Assembly: GCA_964526675.1 (NCBI GenBank)
Contig: CAZGLY010000013.1
Span: 1-64,000, forward strand
Direction of reading: 5' to 3'
DNA: 64,000 bases
Source of the DNA: CAZADA01 sp964526675
Lineage (GTDB): Bacteria > Pseudomonadota > Alphaproteobacteria > Caulobacterales > Maricaulaceae
Shown one piece after another: positions 43,815-55,372 of this stretch. The first letter of the stretch is position 1, and each line of letters begins with the position of its first letter. The position numbers and the translations under genes were made by a program. The notes under the pieces are model-generated. The model was not told where the DNA came from, did not search any database, and saw only the letters and a list, made by a program, of their open reading frames with translations.

Positions 43815-44847
43815 TGACTTCGTTCCCTCTGGTCTCGACCGCGTTGTGGCGGTGCTGCGCGCGGTGGGCGAGCCGACGCGACTGCGCATTGTCGCGTTGC
43901 TGACGCAGGGTGAACTGACGGTGAGCGAATTTGTCAGCATTCTTGGCCAGAGCCAGCCGCGGGTGAGCCGGCATCTGAAAATGCTGGCTGAGGCCGGGGT
44001 GGTGGAGCGACTGCCGGAAGGGGCGTGGGCGTTCTATCGCCTTGCCGAGCCCGGCGAACCGGCCCGCGCCGTTGTCGAGGCGGCGCTCGCGGCGTTGCCC
44101 GCGGGGGAGCGGTCCCTCAAGCGGGATCGCGACCAGCTGGCGCTGGTTGCGGCGGATCGCAACGCGGCGGCGGCGGCGTACTTCGCCGCGGTCGCGCCGG
44201 ACTGGGATCGGATCCGCGCTCTGCACCTGGATGAAGATGTTGTGGAGGACGCGGTGCGCGCCGCCGCCGGACCCGGGCCGTTCCCGGTCATGATCGATGT
44301 CGGAACCGGTTCGGGACGGATGCTGCAGGTGTTCGCCGACCAGGTGCGGCGCGGGGTGGGCGTCGATCTGTCTCACGAAATGTTGACCATCGCGCGCGCC
44401 AATCTGCGGCGCGCCGGCCTCGCCCAATGCTCGGTCCGCCACGGCGATCTCTACGCGCTGCCCTTTGACGACGACACGGCGGACCTCATGACCGTGCATC
44501 AGGTGTTGCATTACCTTGACGCGCCAGCGCGCGCGATCGCGGAAGCCGCGCGGGTGCTGGCGCCGGGCGGACGGCTGATCCTGGTTGATTTTGCCCCGCA
44601 TGCGCTTGAGTTCCTGCGCACGGATCACGCGCATCGGCGGTTGGGGTTCACCGACGCGGACATTCTCGAATGGTGCGCGGCGGCGGGCTTGCACGTGGAG
44701 CCGCCGGGAGCGCTGGGCGAAAACGCCGTGCGCGAAGGCGAAGCCCTGACGGTGAAGGTCTGGTGTGCGGTGTCGCCGTCGCGCCGGACCCGCCGCGATG
44801 CGGCGCCGCACGATTCACAATTGACCATCAACGGAGACGCAGCATGA
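43810..44847 (+). CDS. ArsR-family regulator fused to a SAM-dependent methyltransferase domain (SahR-like)
   Basis: 345 residues. N-terminal ArsR winged helix (about 8-80: VLRAVGEPTRLRIVALL, ELTVSEFVSILGQSQPRVSRHLKML), then a linker and a class I methyltransferase domain (about 150-300: VMIDVGTGSGRML as motif I, GVDLSHEMLTIARA as motif II, VLAPGGRLILVDF as motif V). Metal-binding Cys of arsenic sensors are absent. It overlaps metF by 4 bp (ATGA) and heads metF-metH. I recall that ArsR-family SahR proteins sense S-adenosylhomocysteine and control methionine-cycle genes in proteobacteria; the fused domain would be a natural SAH/SAM sensor. Enzymatic activity is not shown. Confidence 0.85.
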   Translation: MSDFVPSGLDRVVAVLRAVGEPTRLRIVALLTQGELTVSEFVSILGQSQPRVSRHLKMLAEAGVVERLPEGAWAFYRLAEPGEPARAVVEAALAALPAGERSLKRDRDQLALVAADRNAAAAAYFAAVAPDWDRIRALHLDEDVVEDAVRAAAGPGPFPVMIDVGTGSGRMLQVFADQVRRGVGVDLSHEMLTIARANLRRAGLAQCSVRHGDLYALPFDDDTADLMTVHQVLHYLDAPARAIAEAARVLAPGGRLILVDFAPHALEFLRTDHAHRRLGFTDADILEWCAAAGLHVEPPGALGENAVREGEALTVKVWCAVSPSRRTRRDAAPHDSQLTINGDAA

Positions 44848-45722
44848 CAGCGCCGCGCCGCAATCTGACGGTGTCGTTCGAGTTCTTTCCGCCGAAGACC
44901 GCGGAGATGGAAGACCGGCTCTGGGACACGATCACCAAGCTGTCGTCGCTGAACCCGCACTTTGTGTCGGTGACCTACGGCGCCGGCGGATCGACGCGGG
45001 AGCGCACCCACCGCACGGTCACGCGGATCGCCACGGACACGGACCTGAAGCCGGCGGCTCATTTGACGTGCGTGAGCGCCACGCGCGCCGAAATCGACGA
45101 GGTTATTCGCGGCTATCAAGCGGTGGGCGTTGGCCACATCGTCGCCCTGCGCGGGGATCCGCCGGAGGGGATTGGCGAGCGCTACACCCCGCACCCGGAG
45201 GGCTACGTCAACGCGGCGGACTTGACGGCGGGCATTCGCGCGATCGGCGACTTTGAAGTGTCAGTCGGGTGTTATCCCGAAAAGCACCCCGAGAGCGCCA
45301 GCTTTGACGCCGATCTCGACTTGCTTAAGCAGAAGATTGACGCGGGCGCCACGCGCGCCATCACCCAGTTCTTCTTCGAGCCGGATGCGTTTTTTCGCTA
45401 TCGTGATCGCGCCGCGGCCGCGGGGGTGGCGATCCCGATCGTGCCCGGCGTGATGCTCCAGCCCAACTTCAAAGGTCTCGCCCGGATGGCGGGATTGTGC
45501 GGCGCCACGCTTCCGCCCTGGTTGCATGAACGCTTCGAGGGATTGGAGAACGACGCGGACACGCGCGAGCTGATCGCCGCGCAGACGGCCGCTGAGCTCT
45601 GCACGGCGCTGGCGGACGGCGGCGTGGAGCATTTCCATTTCTACACGCTCAATCGGCCGGGTTTGGCGTTCGCCACCTGTCGGCTGCTCGGCGTGCATTC
45701 GGATGAGCAGGCCGCCGCCTAG
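44844..45722 (+). CDS. metF: methylenetetrahydrofolate reductase [NAD(P)H]
   Basis: 292 residues. A flavoprotein that reduces 5,10-methylene-THF to 5-methyl-THF, the methyl donor for methionine synthase encoded just downstream. Blocks: VSFEFFPPKTAEMEDRLWDT, VSVTYGAGGSTRERT, AHLTCVSATRAEID, HIVALRGDPPEG, VGCYPEKHPES, ITQFFFEPDAFFRY, IVPGVMLQPN and HFYTLNRPGLAFATC, all standard for MetF. The FFP motif Glu (SFEFFPP) is the catalytic acid. The start overlaps the regulator's stop by 4 bp. The C terminus is 25 bp from metH1. Confidence 0.97.
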   Translation: MTAPRRNLTVSFEFFPPKTAEMEDRLWDTITKLSSLNPHFVSVTYGAGGSTRERTHRTVTRIATDTDLKPAAHLTCVSATRAEIDEVIRGYQAVGVGHIVALRGDPPEGIGERYTPHPEGYVNAADLTAGIRAIGDFEVSVGCYPEKHPESASFDADLDLLKQKIDAGATRAITQFFFEPDAFFRYRDRAAAAGVAIPIVPGVMLQPNFKGLARMAGLCGATLPPWLHERFEGLENDADTRELIAAQTAAELCTALADGGVEHFHFYTLNRPGLAFATCRLLGVHSDEQAAA

Positions 45723-45747
45723 GGGCGGCGCGTGGGAGGAGACGCTC

Positions 45748-46803
<1,056 letters not shown>

Positions 46804-46870
46804 GCGACGACCCAGCCGCAAGCGCTGACGCCGCAGAATTGTGTCGAACACTTGAGTTGGGGGCTTCGTC

Positions 46871-49561
<2,691 letters not shown>

Positions 49562-49582
49562 CCGGGGCCTGAGCCGCAATCC

Positions 49583-50023
49583 TCAGCGGGACTTCAGCGG
49601 TCCGAAGCGCGAGAGGATGAGCCAGAAGGCGATCGTCCAGCCGATAATGAGCGTCCATGCGGTCGCGGACTGCAGGGTAATCTCGCCATATCCCGCGTCC
49701 TCCATAAGGCCGGCCATGATGCCGGCGCAGATAAACCCCACGAACGGCGCGAGGGCGAGGCGCGCGACCGCGCTCAATCGGTCCGCCATGACGCCGCGCG
49801 GGGTGTCAGTGGCGGGCGACATGCGCGCCGGGGAGGGCCGCGGGGCCGCCCCTGCGGATGGCGGGAACGACGGAGCCGGCGCCGATTGGGAACGCTTGGC
49901 CGTGTTCGGCGACGGGGGCGCGCCATCGCCGCCGTGTGACCGGCGCGCCCGCCAAAAGCGCAGCCCCTCTAAGATGCCAGCCACAATGAGCCCGGCGATC
50001 ACTTGCTCAACAATGCCGTTCAC
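49583..50023 (-). CDS. small membrane protein, unknown function
   Basis: 146 residues from GTG 50023 (AGGGGA seven bases upstream); longer starts exist up to 50095. An N-terminal transmembrane helix (IVEQVIAGLIVAGILEGLRF) is followed by a Ser/Pro/Ala-rich cytoplasmic or periplasmic stretch (about 40-85) and two further helices (LALAPFVGFICAGIMAGLM and AWTLIIGWTIAFWLILS). I recognise no family. It converges on metH2 (21-bp gap) and is divergent from the RimB-RimK fusion gene, sharing a 303-bp regulatory region with it. Confidence 0.65.
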   Translation of the reverse strand: MNGIVEQVIAGLIVAGILEGLRFWRARRSHGGDGAPPSPNTAKRSQSAPAPSFPPSAGAAPRPSPARMSPATDTPRGVMADRLSAVARLALAPFVGFICAGIMAGLMEDAGYGEITLQSATAWTLIIGWTIAFWLILSRFGPLKSR

Positions 50024-50156
50024 GCGCGTCCCCTGCGTGTGTTGATCGCCCGTGTCGTGCGTCAACGTCATACGACCATTTGAGATCGGTCGCAAAGCGC
50101 CGCCGCTCGAAGGGCTGACGCCGTAACGCAGGGGCCAACGCGCCGGCTAACCTCCT

Positions 50157-50179
50157 GTTTACCTCGCCCAATCGTAAAC
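50157..50179. promoter_or_regulatory. GTTTAC-N11-GTAAAC dyad
   Basis: Perfect 6-bp inverted repeat, GTTTAC (50157-50162) and GTAAAC (50174-50179), half-site centres 17 bp apart. This spacing suits a dimeric HTH regulator. It lies about 150 bp from either start codon. Confidence 0.45.
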
Positions 50180-50241
50180 TCGACCTGGCGGGCGCTGTCT
50201 CACCTTGGGAAGAGAGCTGTGGCTGGGGCGCGGCGCTTGTC

Positions 50242-50255
50242 GTCACATATGTGAC
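50242..50255. promoter_or_regulatory. 14-bp perfect palindrome GTCACATATGTGAC
   Basis: A complete palindrome with no spacer, 71 bp before the RimB-RimK start codon, followed by CTTTACGAAGG. The TCACAT-ATGTGA core is the reverse arrangement of a CRP site, so it is probably not CRP. It is a good candidate for another dimeric regulator. Confidence 0.5.
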
Positions 50256-50326
50256 TTTACGAAGGCAAAGAAGACGCGTAGAAGCTGGCCATCGGCGCGG
50301 TCAACGCGTCAATGGAGGCGCGGGCC

Positions 50327-51769
50327 ATGGGCCTGTATGCGTCGCAGACACATCCCGTTACACGCTCTGACTCCCTGGTTCTGGGCTGGGAGGAGTGGGC
50401 GGCGTTGCCGGACCTGCGTGTTCCCGCGGTTAAAGTCAAAGTCGATACGGGGGCCGATACTTCAGCGCTCCACGCTTTTGATGTCGAGACGTTCGGCTCC
50501 CTAACAGACCCTCAGGTCCGGTTCGATTTTCATCCGGTGCCGGGGAACGACGACATCACCATCACCTGCGCGGCGCGGGTGAAGGCGCGCCGCCGGGTGT
50601 TCAGCTCGAACGGCGACAGTGAAAGCCGGTACGTAATTTGCACGGCCATTGAGATCGGTGGGCGCGCGTGGCCGATCGAAGTCACTCTCACCAATCGTGA
50701 CTCAATGGCTTATCGCATGCTGTTGGGCCGCCAAGCCATCACCGAGGATGCCATGGTCAAGCCCAGCCTCTCTTGCGTGCACGGCCAGTCGGACTACGCG
50801 GTGTATCAGATCCGGCCAGTGGCGACGGCCGCGCCGCCGGAGCCCCCGTTGCGCATTGCGATCCTCACGCGCGAACCCGACAACTATTCGACCCGGCGGT
50901 TAATCGAAGCGGCGGAGGCGCGCGGCCACGAGGCCGAGTGTGTCAACACCACCCGCTGCTACATGGCGATTAACGCCGCGCGGCCGGAGATCCATTGCGA
51001 TGGGAAGCCCCTGCCGTCGTATGACGCCGTCATTCCCCGCATCGGCGCATCCGTGACGGCTTACGGGCTGGCGGTCGTGCGCCAGTTTGAGGCGATGAAC
51101 GTTTACGTGATGAACGAGTCCGCGCCGATCGGGGCCTCTCGCGACAAGCTCTACGCGCATCAGTTGCTGGCGCGCCAAGGCATTGACATGCCGCGCACCG
51201 CGTTCGCCCGCAGCCCCCAGGACACGAAGGACTTGCTCGATATCGCCGGGGATGTGCCGCTGGTGTTGAAGCTGCTGCAAAGCACCCAAGGCAAGGGCGT
51301 GGTTTTGGCGGAAACCCGCAAGTCCGCCAGTTCCTTGGTGGAGGCGTTCCGGGGGCTCGGCGCGGACTTTTTGGTGCAGGAGTTCGTCACGGAGGCCGCC
51401 GGCCAAGACATTCGCTGTCTCGTTGTCGGCGGCAAAGTCGTCGCGGCGGTGCGACGCGTGGCGGGCGAGGTGGATGAGTTTCGGTCGAACCTGCACTGCG
51501 GCGGTCGCGCGGAAAAAGTGCGCCTGACCAAAGACGAGCGTCGCATGGCGGTCAAAGCCGCGCGGGCGATCGGCCTGTCGGTTGCGGGCGTGGACCTTCT
51601 GCGCGCGGACGCCGGCCCAAAAGTGTTGGAGGTGAACTCCTCGCCCGGCCTCGAAGGGGTGGAGAAGGCGACGGGCAAAGATGTGGCGGGCTTGATCCTC
51701 GATCACGTGGCGGCGAAAGCCCACGCTCTCGTTCGGGCGCGCCAGGCCCGCGCCCTGCCGCTGGCCTAA
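50327..51769 (+). CDS. rimK: RimB-RimK fusion: retropepsin-like protease domain plus ATP-grasp glutamate ligase
   Basis: 480 residues. N-terminal domain (about 10-150) is the RimB/COG4067 ATP-dependent zinc protease family: LGWEEWAALPDLRVPAVKVK, the aspartic-protease-like VDTGADTSALHA, and MAYRMLLGRQAI. C-terminal domain (about 160-460) is RimK: MRIAILTREP-like start LRIAILTREPDNYSTRRLIE, PRIGASVTAYGLAVVRQFE, DKLYAHQLLARQGIDMPRT, VLKLLQSTQGKGVVLAE, VQEFVTEAAGQDIRCLVV and VLEVNSSPGLEGVEKATG. RimK adds Glu residues to the C terminus of ribosomal protein S6; RimB is a separate partner in Pseudomonas. ATG 50327 has GGAGG eight bases upstream; ATG 50312 is the alternative. Confidence 0.92.
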   Translation: MGLYASQTHPVTRSDSLVLGWEEWAALPDLRVPAVKVKVDTGADTSALHAFDVETFGSLTDPQVRFDFHPVPGNDDITITCAARVKARRRVFSSNGDSESRYVICTAIEIGGRAWPIEVTLTNRDSMAYRMLLGRQAITEDAMVKPSLSCVHGQSDYAVYQIRPVATAAPPEPPLRIAILTREPDNYSTRRLIEAAEARGHEAECVNTTRCYMAINAARPEIHCDGKPLPSYDAVIPRIGASVTAYGLAVVRQFEAMNVYVMNESAPIGASRDKLYAHQLLARQGIDMPRTAFARSPQDTKDLLDIAGDVPLVLKLLQSTQGKGVVLAETRKSASSLVEAFRGLGADFLVQEFVTEAAGQDIRCLVVGGKVVAAVRRVAGEVDEFRSNLHCGGRAEKVRLTKDERRMAVKAARAIGLSVAGVDLLRADAGPKVLEVNSSPGLEGVEKATGKDVAGLILDHVAAKAHALVRARQARALPLA

Positions 51770-51862
51770 GCCAACCGTCCCACCCTGGCGCGTCATCGAC
51801 CCTGCGCCGCGCGATTGTGTGGTCGCGTCGCGACCAGCAGCGCAGGGTCGATTGGGTGCGCG

Positions 51863-52381
51863 TTACTCGGCGGTCGGCGGCAGGATCACCGCGTCCACAA
51901 CGTGAATGACGCCGTTGGAAGCCGCGACGTCCGCGATCACGACGTTCGCGCCGCCCACGACCACGCCGTCCGTGGCGTCGATCGGCAATTTGATGTTCGC
52001 CACCGTGTCGGCTTCAAGCTCTTTGCCGGCGATGTCGCCCGCCATCACTTTGCCGGCGAGGACGTGGTAGGTGAGGATTTGCGTCAGCTGGTCTTTGTTT
52101 TCCGGCTGGAGCAGCGTGTCGACCGTGCCTTCCGGCAGCGCCGCAAACGCCTCATCGGTCGGGGCGAAGACGGTGAAGGGGCCGTCGCCTTTCAAGGTGT
52201 CAACCAAGCCGGCGGCTTGCACCGCCGCAACCAAGGTCGTGAAGGAGCCATTGGCCACGGCCACATCAACGATGTCGCCGGTTTCCGCCGCGTAGGCTTT
52301 GTCTTCTGAGTGACTGTCGGCGATGGCCGGAGCGGCGATGGCGCCCAGAGCGACGGCGGCCATAAGTGTGCGAATGCGCAT
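51863..52381 (-). CDS. secreted fasciclin (FAS1) domain protein
   Basis: 172 residues. A signal peptide (MRIRTLMAAVALGAIAAPAIADS) precedes one FAS1 domain: DIVDVAVANGSFTTLVAAVQAAGL, DGPFTVFAPTDEAFAALPEG, ILTYHVLAGKVMAGDI and SNGVIHVVDAVILPP, with the H1 and H2 motifs complete. FAS1 proteins are periplasmic or surface adhesion and ligand-binding domains. The start has AGGAG about ten bases upstream. Single gene; the upstream gap holds a perfect dyad (52441-52459). Confidence 0.93.
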   Translation of the reverse strand: MRIRTLMAAVALGAIAAPAIADSHSEDKAYAAETGDIVDVAVANGSFTTLVAAVQAAGLVDTLKGDGPFTVFAPTDEAFAALPEGTVDTLLQPENKDQLTQILTYHVLAGKVMAGDIAGKELEADTVANIKLPIDATDGVVVGGANVVIADVAASNGVIHVVDAVILPPTAE

Positions 52382-52440
52382 CAGAGCATACTCCTGTTGT
52401 CGGATATAACAGGATGGCGACGGTGCATGTCCCCATCGAC

Positions 52441-52459
52441 GGACGTGAGCGTCACGTCC
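52441..52459. promoter_or_regulatory. perfect dyad GGACGTGA-GCG-TCACGTCC
   Basis: Perfect 8-bp inverted repeat with a 3-nt centre, 60 bp upstream of the fasciclin gene's start codon and 75 bp downstream of the DUF262 gene's stop, both on the minus strand. It could be an operator for the fasciclin gene or a terminator stem for the DUF262 gene; no T run follows it. Confidence 0.5.
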
Positions 52460-52533
52460 AGGGGTTGATACGTCGGGGATGGCGAAGCGGTTTGCGGCTA
52501 ACAAGAAGTTAACATAAGCCCGCCGCCGGCGGC

Positions 52534-54387
52534 TCAGCCGGAGCCCAGACCCAACGCCGCCACCAGGCGTGGATTGGGGTCCGCCGCGGCGTCCATGATC
52601 CGATCGGTCGACCACAGGTCTTGCGCCAGCGCCGCGTAGAACCGCTCCCGCGCATCGACGTCGGCGACGCACCGGGGCGCCCCGAACGGCGGCTCGAGCC
52701 CCCGAGAAACGGCTTCCAGCTTTGCGCGCGTCTTTGGCGTGAGGTCCGCCGCCATCGAGGCCAACGCGTTGCCGGCCTTCTCAAACAAAGCGGAGCGCGC
52801 GTCGGCCGTGTCGGCGCGGGCGAGCGCGTGGGCGGTCTCGCCGCGTGTGAGCACGTGGGCGCCGAGCCGGTCCGCGGCTGACGCCTGGAGATCGAACGCG
52901 CCCGCGCCGTCACTGCGCAATTCGCTCACGCCAGCCGCGATCAGGGGCGTCAGCGCGCTGCCGCCGGATCCGGCCGGCGCAAAGACGCCATAGTCGCCCG
53001 CCGGGCGGGCCGTGAACGTCTCGAAGAACGCGGTCAGCCGGGCCAGGATCGCGTGCGCCGCCGTGGTCGCAAGCCCGTCGCCGCCGATGTGAACCGGCGC
53101 GTGCGCGCTGAACGGCTCCGGCGTATGCCCCTGCAGCAACGCCGCCAGACGCAACGCCAGGCCTTCGGGGTCGGTGTCGCGCAAATGCGGCGCCAGCCCT
53201 GCGAGGAGATCGCGGGCTTGAGCGGGTGTCGCGGCGCCTTCCGGCCGCCAGGTCAGCCGGGCTGCGGCGATGTCGAGAAACGCGACGGCCGCGGCGGCTT
53301 TGCGGGCGTTCTCCTCCGCGTTGGCGTAGAGCGGCGTCAGAGGCGCCATCACGATCGGCGCCCAATGCTCGAGCGGCAAGCCGACGGCGTTGATGAAATG
53401 CAGCGCATCCGCCCCTGGCGTCAGGGTGTCGACCGCCGCCGCCAACCGCACATTGAGTTTCATGAAGAACGGCAGTTCCCGCGCGACTTGCTCCGCCGGG
53501 GGGCGGTCATCCCCGTCGGTGGTGAGCCAGTGGAACGGGTTTTCGCGGATGGCTTTGACGTCCCGTGACGCCGCAAACGCGGCCGTTTGCGCCGCCGGCG
53601 CCGCGCGCGCGATCAGCGCGCTCTGCAGCGCCTGGAGCGTGGGGTCGCCACCGCCGCCGGCCTCGGCCTCCGCGCGCGCGGCGTCCCAGGCGGCCGCCAG
53701 ATCGGCGCGCTCGTCGGGCTCAAGGTCGCTGAGCAGCACGCTTTTCAGCGCTTCGATGGTCGACAGCGGTTTGCCGCGCGAGTTCAAGCTGTTGAAGAGC
53801 CGATAGGCGAGGTCGGTGTCGGAGACCGTGACGATGTTGAGCTTGCAGTGGCGCAGCACGCCTTCGATCAAGGCGGGATAATCCTCTTCCCGGGCCGACG
53901 TCTCGATCCAGTCCTTGATGCGCAAGAACGCCGCCGCGATGCGCTGTTGATCCTCGTCGCGGTCCTCAAACGCGTGAGAGCCCTTGCCGCGGGCCAGCGC
54001 CGCAAAGGCCAGCTGATACCGTCCCACCGCCACCGGCAGGGCGAGCGTTTTGTTCTCCCCACGCAGCGCGAGTTCGATGTCGCCGCGGCGCGACTTGTCC
54101 GCGAGGGGATGCAGCGCCAACAGCAACAGGCCCAGCGTCACGACGCGCTGTTGGCCATCGACGAGGTAATTCACGCCCCCACGGCGCTCCACGATCACCG
54201 TGCCGAGAAACCAGGGCGGCGCCGAACCCAGGTCGGCGATCCAATCAACGGCGTGGTCCTCAAGATCCGTGAGGAATTTGCGGATCTCCCGGTCCGTCCA
54301 GACATAGCCGCGTTGGTACACGTCCAGCGCGTATTTCTGGTTGCCCAGAAAATTCAGCACATGGCCAACCCGAGTTTTGATGTCCAT
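52534..54387 (-). CDS. DUF262 (GmrS-like) domain protein, no HNH domain seen
   Basis: 617 residues. The N-terminal 250 residues fit DUF262, the ParB/Srx-like fold of GmrSD-type systems: YALDVYQRGYVWTDREIRKFL, WFLGTVIVERRGGVNYLVDGQQRVVTLGLLLLAL (with the diagnostic DGQQR), and YRLFNSLNSRGKPLSTIEALKS. In modification-dependent restriction enzymes this is followed by a DUF1524 HNH nuclease; I cannot find an H-N-H pattern or the EHI-type motif in the remaining 350 residues, which are Ala-rich and helical (TLTPGADALHFINAVGLPLEHW). It may be a stand-alone NTPase/DNA-sensing protein. Single gene with no obvious partner. Confidence 0.82.
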   Translation of the reverse strand: MDIKTRVGHVLNFLGNQKYALDVYQRGYVWTDREIRKFLTDLEDHAVDWIADLGSAPPWFLGTVIVERRGGVNYLVDGQQRVVTLGLLLLALHPLADKSRRGDIELALRGENKTLALPVAVGRYQLAFAALARGKGSHAFEDRDEDQQRIAAAFLRIKDWIETSAREEDYPALIEGVLRHCKLNIVTVSDTDLAYRLFNSLNSRGKPLSTIEALKSVLLSDLEPDERADLAAAWDAARAEAEAGGGGDPTLQALQSALIARAAPAAQTAAFAASRDVKAIRENPFHWLTTDGDDRPPAEQVARELPFFMKLNVRLAAAVDTLTPGADALHFINAVGLPLEHWAPIVMAPLTPLYANAEENARKAAAAVAFLDIAAARLTWRPEGAATPAQARDLLAGLAPHLRDTDPEGLALRLAALLQGHTPEPFSAHAPVHIGGDGLATTAAHAILARLTAFFETFTARPAGDYGVFAPAGSGGSALTPLIAAGVSELRSDGAGAFDLQASAADRLGAHVLTRGETAHALARADTADARSALFEKAGNALASMAADLTPKTRAKLEAVSRGLEPPFGAPRCVADVDARERFYAALAQDLWSTDRIMDAAADPNPRLVAALGLGSG

Positions 54388-54616
54388 CGCGCTCTTCCGC
54401 GAGCGACGCGATCCGCGGCGTCCCCTTCGTTATGTAAGGGTGTCCGCCGCGGAAGGGAAATCGCGCCGCACGCGTGTCGCGCGCATGCCGGTTTGCACGG
54501 CGCGCGCCGTTGAAACGCGTGTTCCAGCCGCGGTGAGAGGCGGCGAGGAGCGTTGGGGACGTTCGGCTCGCGTGCCCCTTGGCGACAACCCGCAGAGCCT
54601 CAGTGACCGGACCGGC

Positions 54617-55225
54617 CTACCGGCAGGCCCATGCGAGAGCGTCGCCCAAGCGATCGTCGCCCCAAAACAGCTCCCGGTCGACGACGAAGCTGGGAGCGCC
54701 GAAAACGCCAAAGGCCTCCGCCTCTTCAACGTTGCGGCGCAATCGGTCTTTCTGACGATTTGTCGATGCTAGATCCAAATAATATTCAGCGTCGCCGCCG
54801 ACCTCGGCAATACTGTCGCCCACCACAAGCGGATCAGCTATGTCGCGGCCGTCTCGAAATTGCGCGAGGAAAATCTGCCGACAAAACGCTTTCCCCCAGT
54901 TTTGGTCCAGGGCTGCGATCGCGACGCGCGCGGCGACCAAGCCGTTTTGCGGAAACGACACAGAACCCGCTTGAAAGCCGGGATGCACTCTCAAACCATA
55001 TTTGTGGCATTGCCGTTCCACATCCCGCCACATATAGCGACCTTTCGCCTCGTAGATGTTGAACGGGGAGGTGTTCCAGCCATTCTTCTTAAAGATTGGG
55101 CCGAGCAAAAATGGTGTCCATTCAACCGTCACACCCAATGTCTTCGCTTCATCGTCAATGCGCATCGCGGAGATGTACGAGTACGTCGATGCGAATTCGA
55201 ACCAGAATCTTAGAGACGCCGCCAT
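54617..55225 (-). CDS. 2-hydroxychromene-2-carboxylate isomerase family (DsbA fold)
   Basis: 202 residues, thioredoxin-fold glutathione-dependent isomerase family. The N-terminal active-site strand-loop is RFWFEFASTYSYISAMR, with Ser in place of the DsbA Cys, as in HCCA isomerases. Further: TVEWTPFLLGPIFKKNGWN, YMWRDVERQCHKYGL, NGLVAARVAIAALDQNWGKAF and GVFGAPSFVVDRELFWGDDRL, which is the conserved cis-Pro loop (GAPSF) and the F-GxDR segment. The G+C of this gene appears lower than its neighbours, suggesting a different history. Its substrate is not necessarily hydroxychromene carboxylate. Confidence 0.9.
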   Translation of the reverse strand: MAASLRFWFEFASTYSYISAMRIDDEAKTLGVTVEWTPFLLGPIFKKNGWNTSPFNIYEAKGRYMWRDVERQCHKYGLRVHPGFQAGSVSFPQNGLVAARVAIAALDQNWGKAFCRQIFLAQFRDGRDIADPLVVGDSIAEVGGDAEYYLDLASTNRQKDRLRRNVEEAEAFGVFGAPSFVVDRELFWGDDRLGDALAWACR

Positions 55226-55372
55226 CTCAACATCCTTTCGCTTGAGCCCCGTCGCCGCAGGCGGAGCGCGCGTTGCGCGGTCACGCGGACACGCTCACGT
55301 CCGTCCGGGTCCGGGCGCTGGTCGGCGCGTCGTCCTCTCGCGCGACGCGCTGGCGCGGCTTATCTCCTGCGC

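Larger units (their letters stand above)
50024..50326. other. 303-bp divergent intergenic region with two dyads
   Basis: No gene. The region separates the membrane protein gene (minus) from the RimB-RimK gene (plus) and must hold both promoters. It contains GTTTAC-N11-GTAAAC at 50157-50179 and a 14-bp perfect palindrome at 50242-50255, both annotated separately. Confidence 0.6.
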
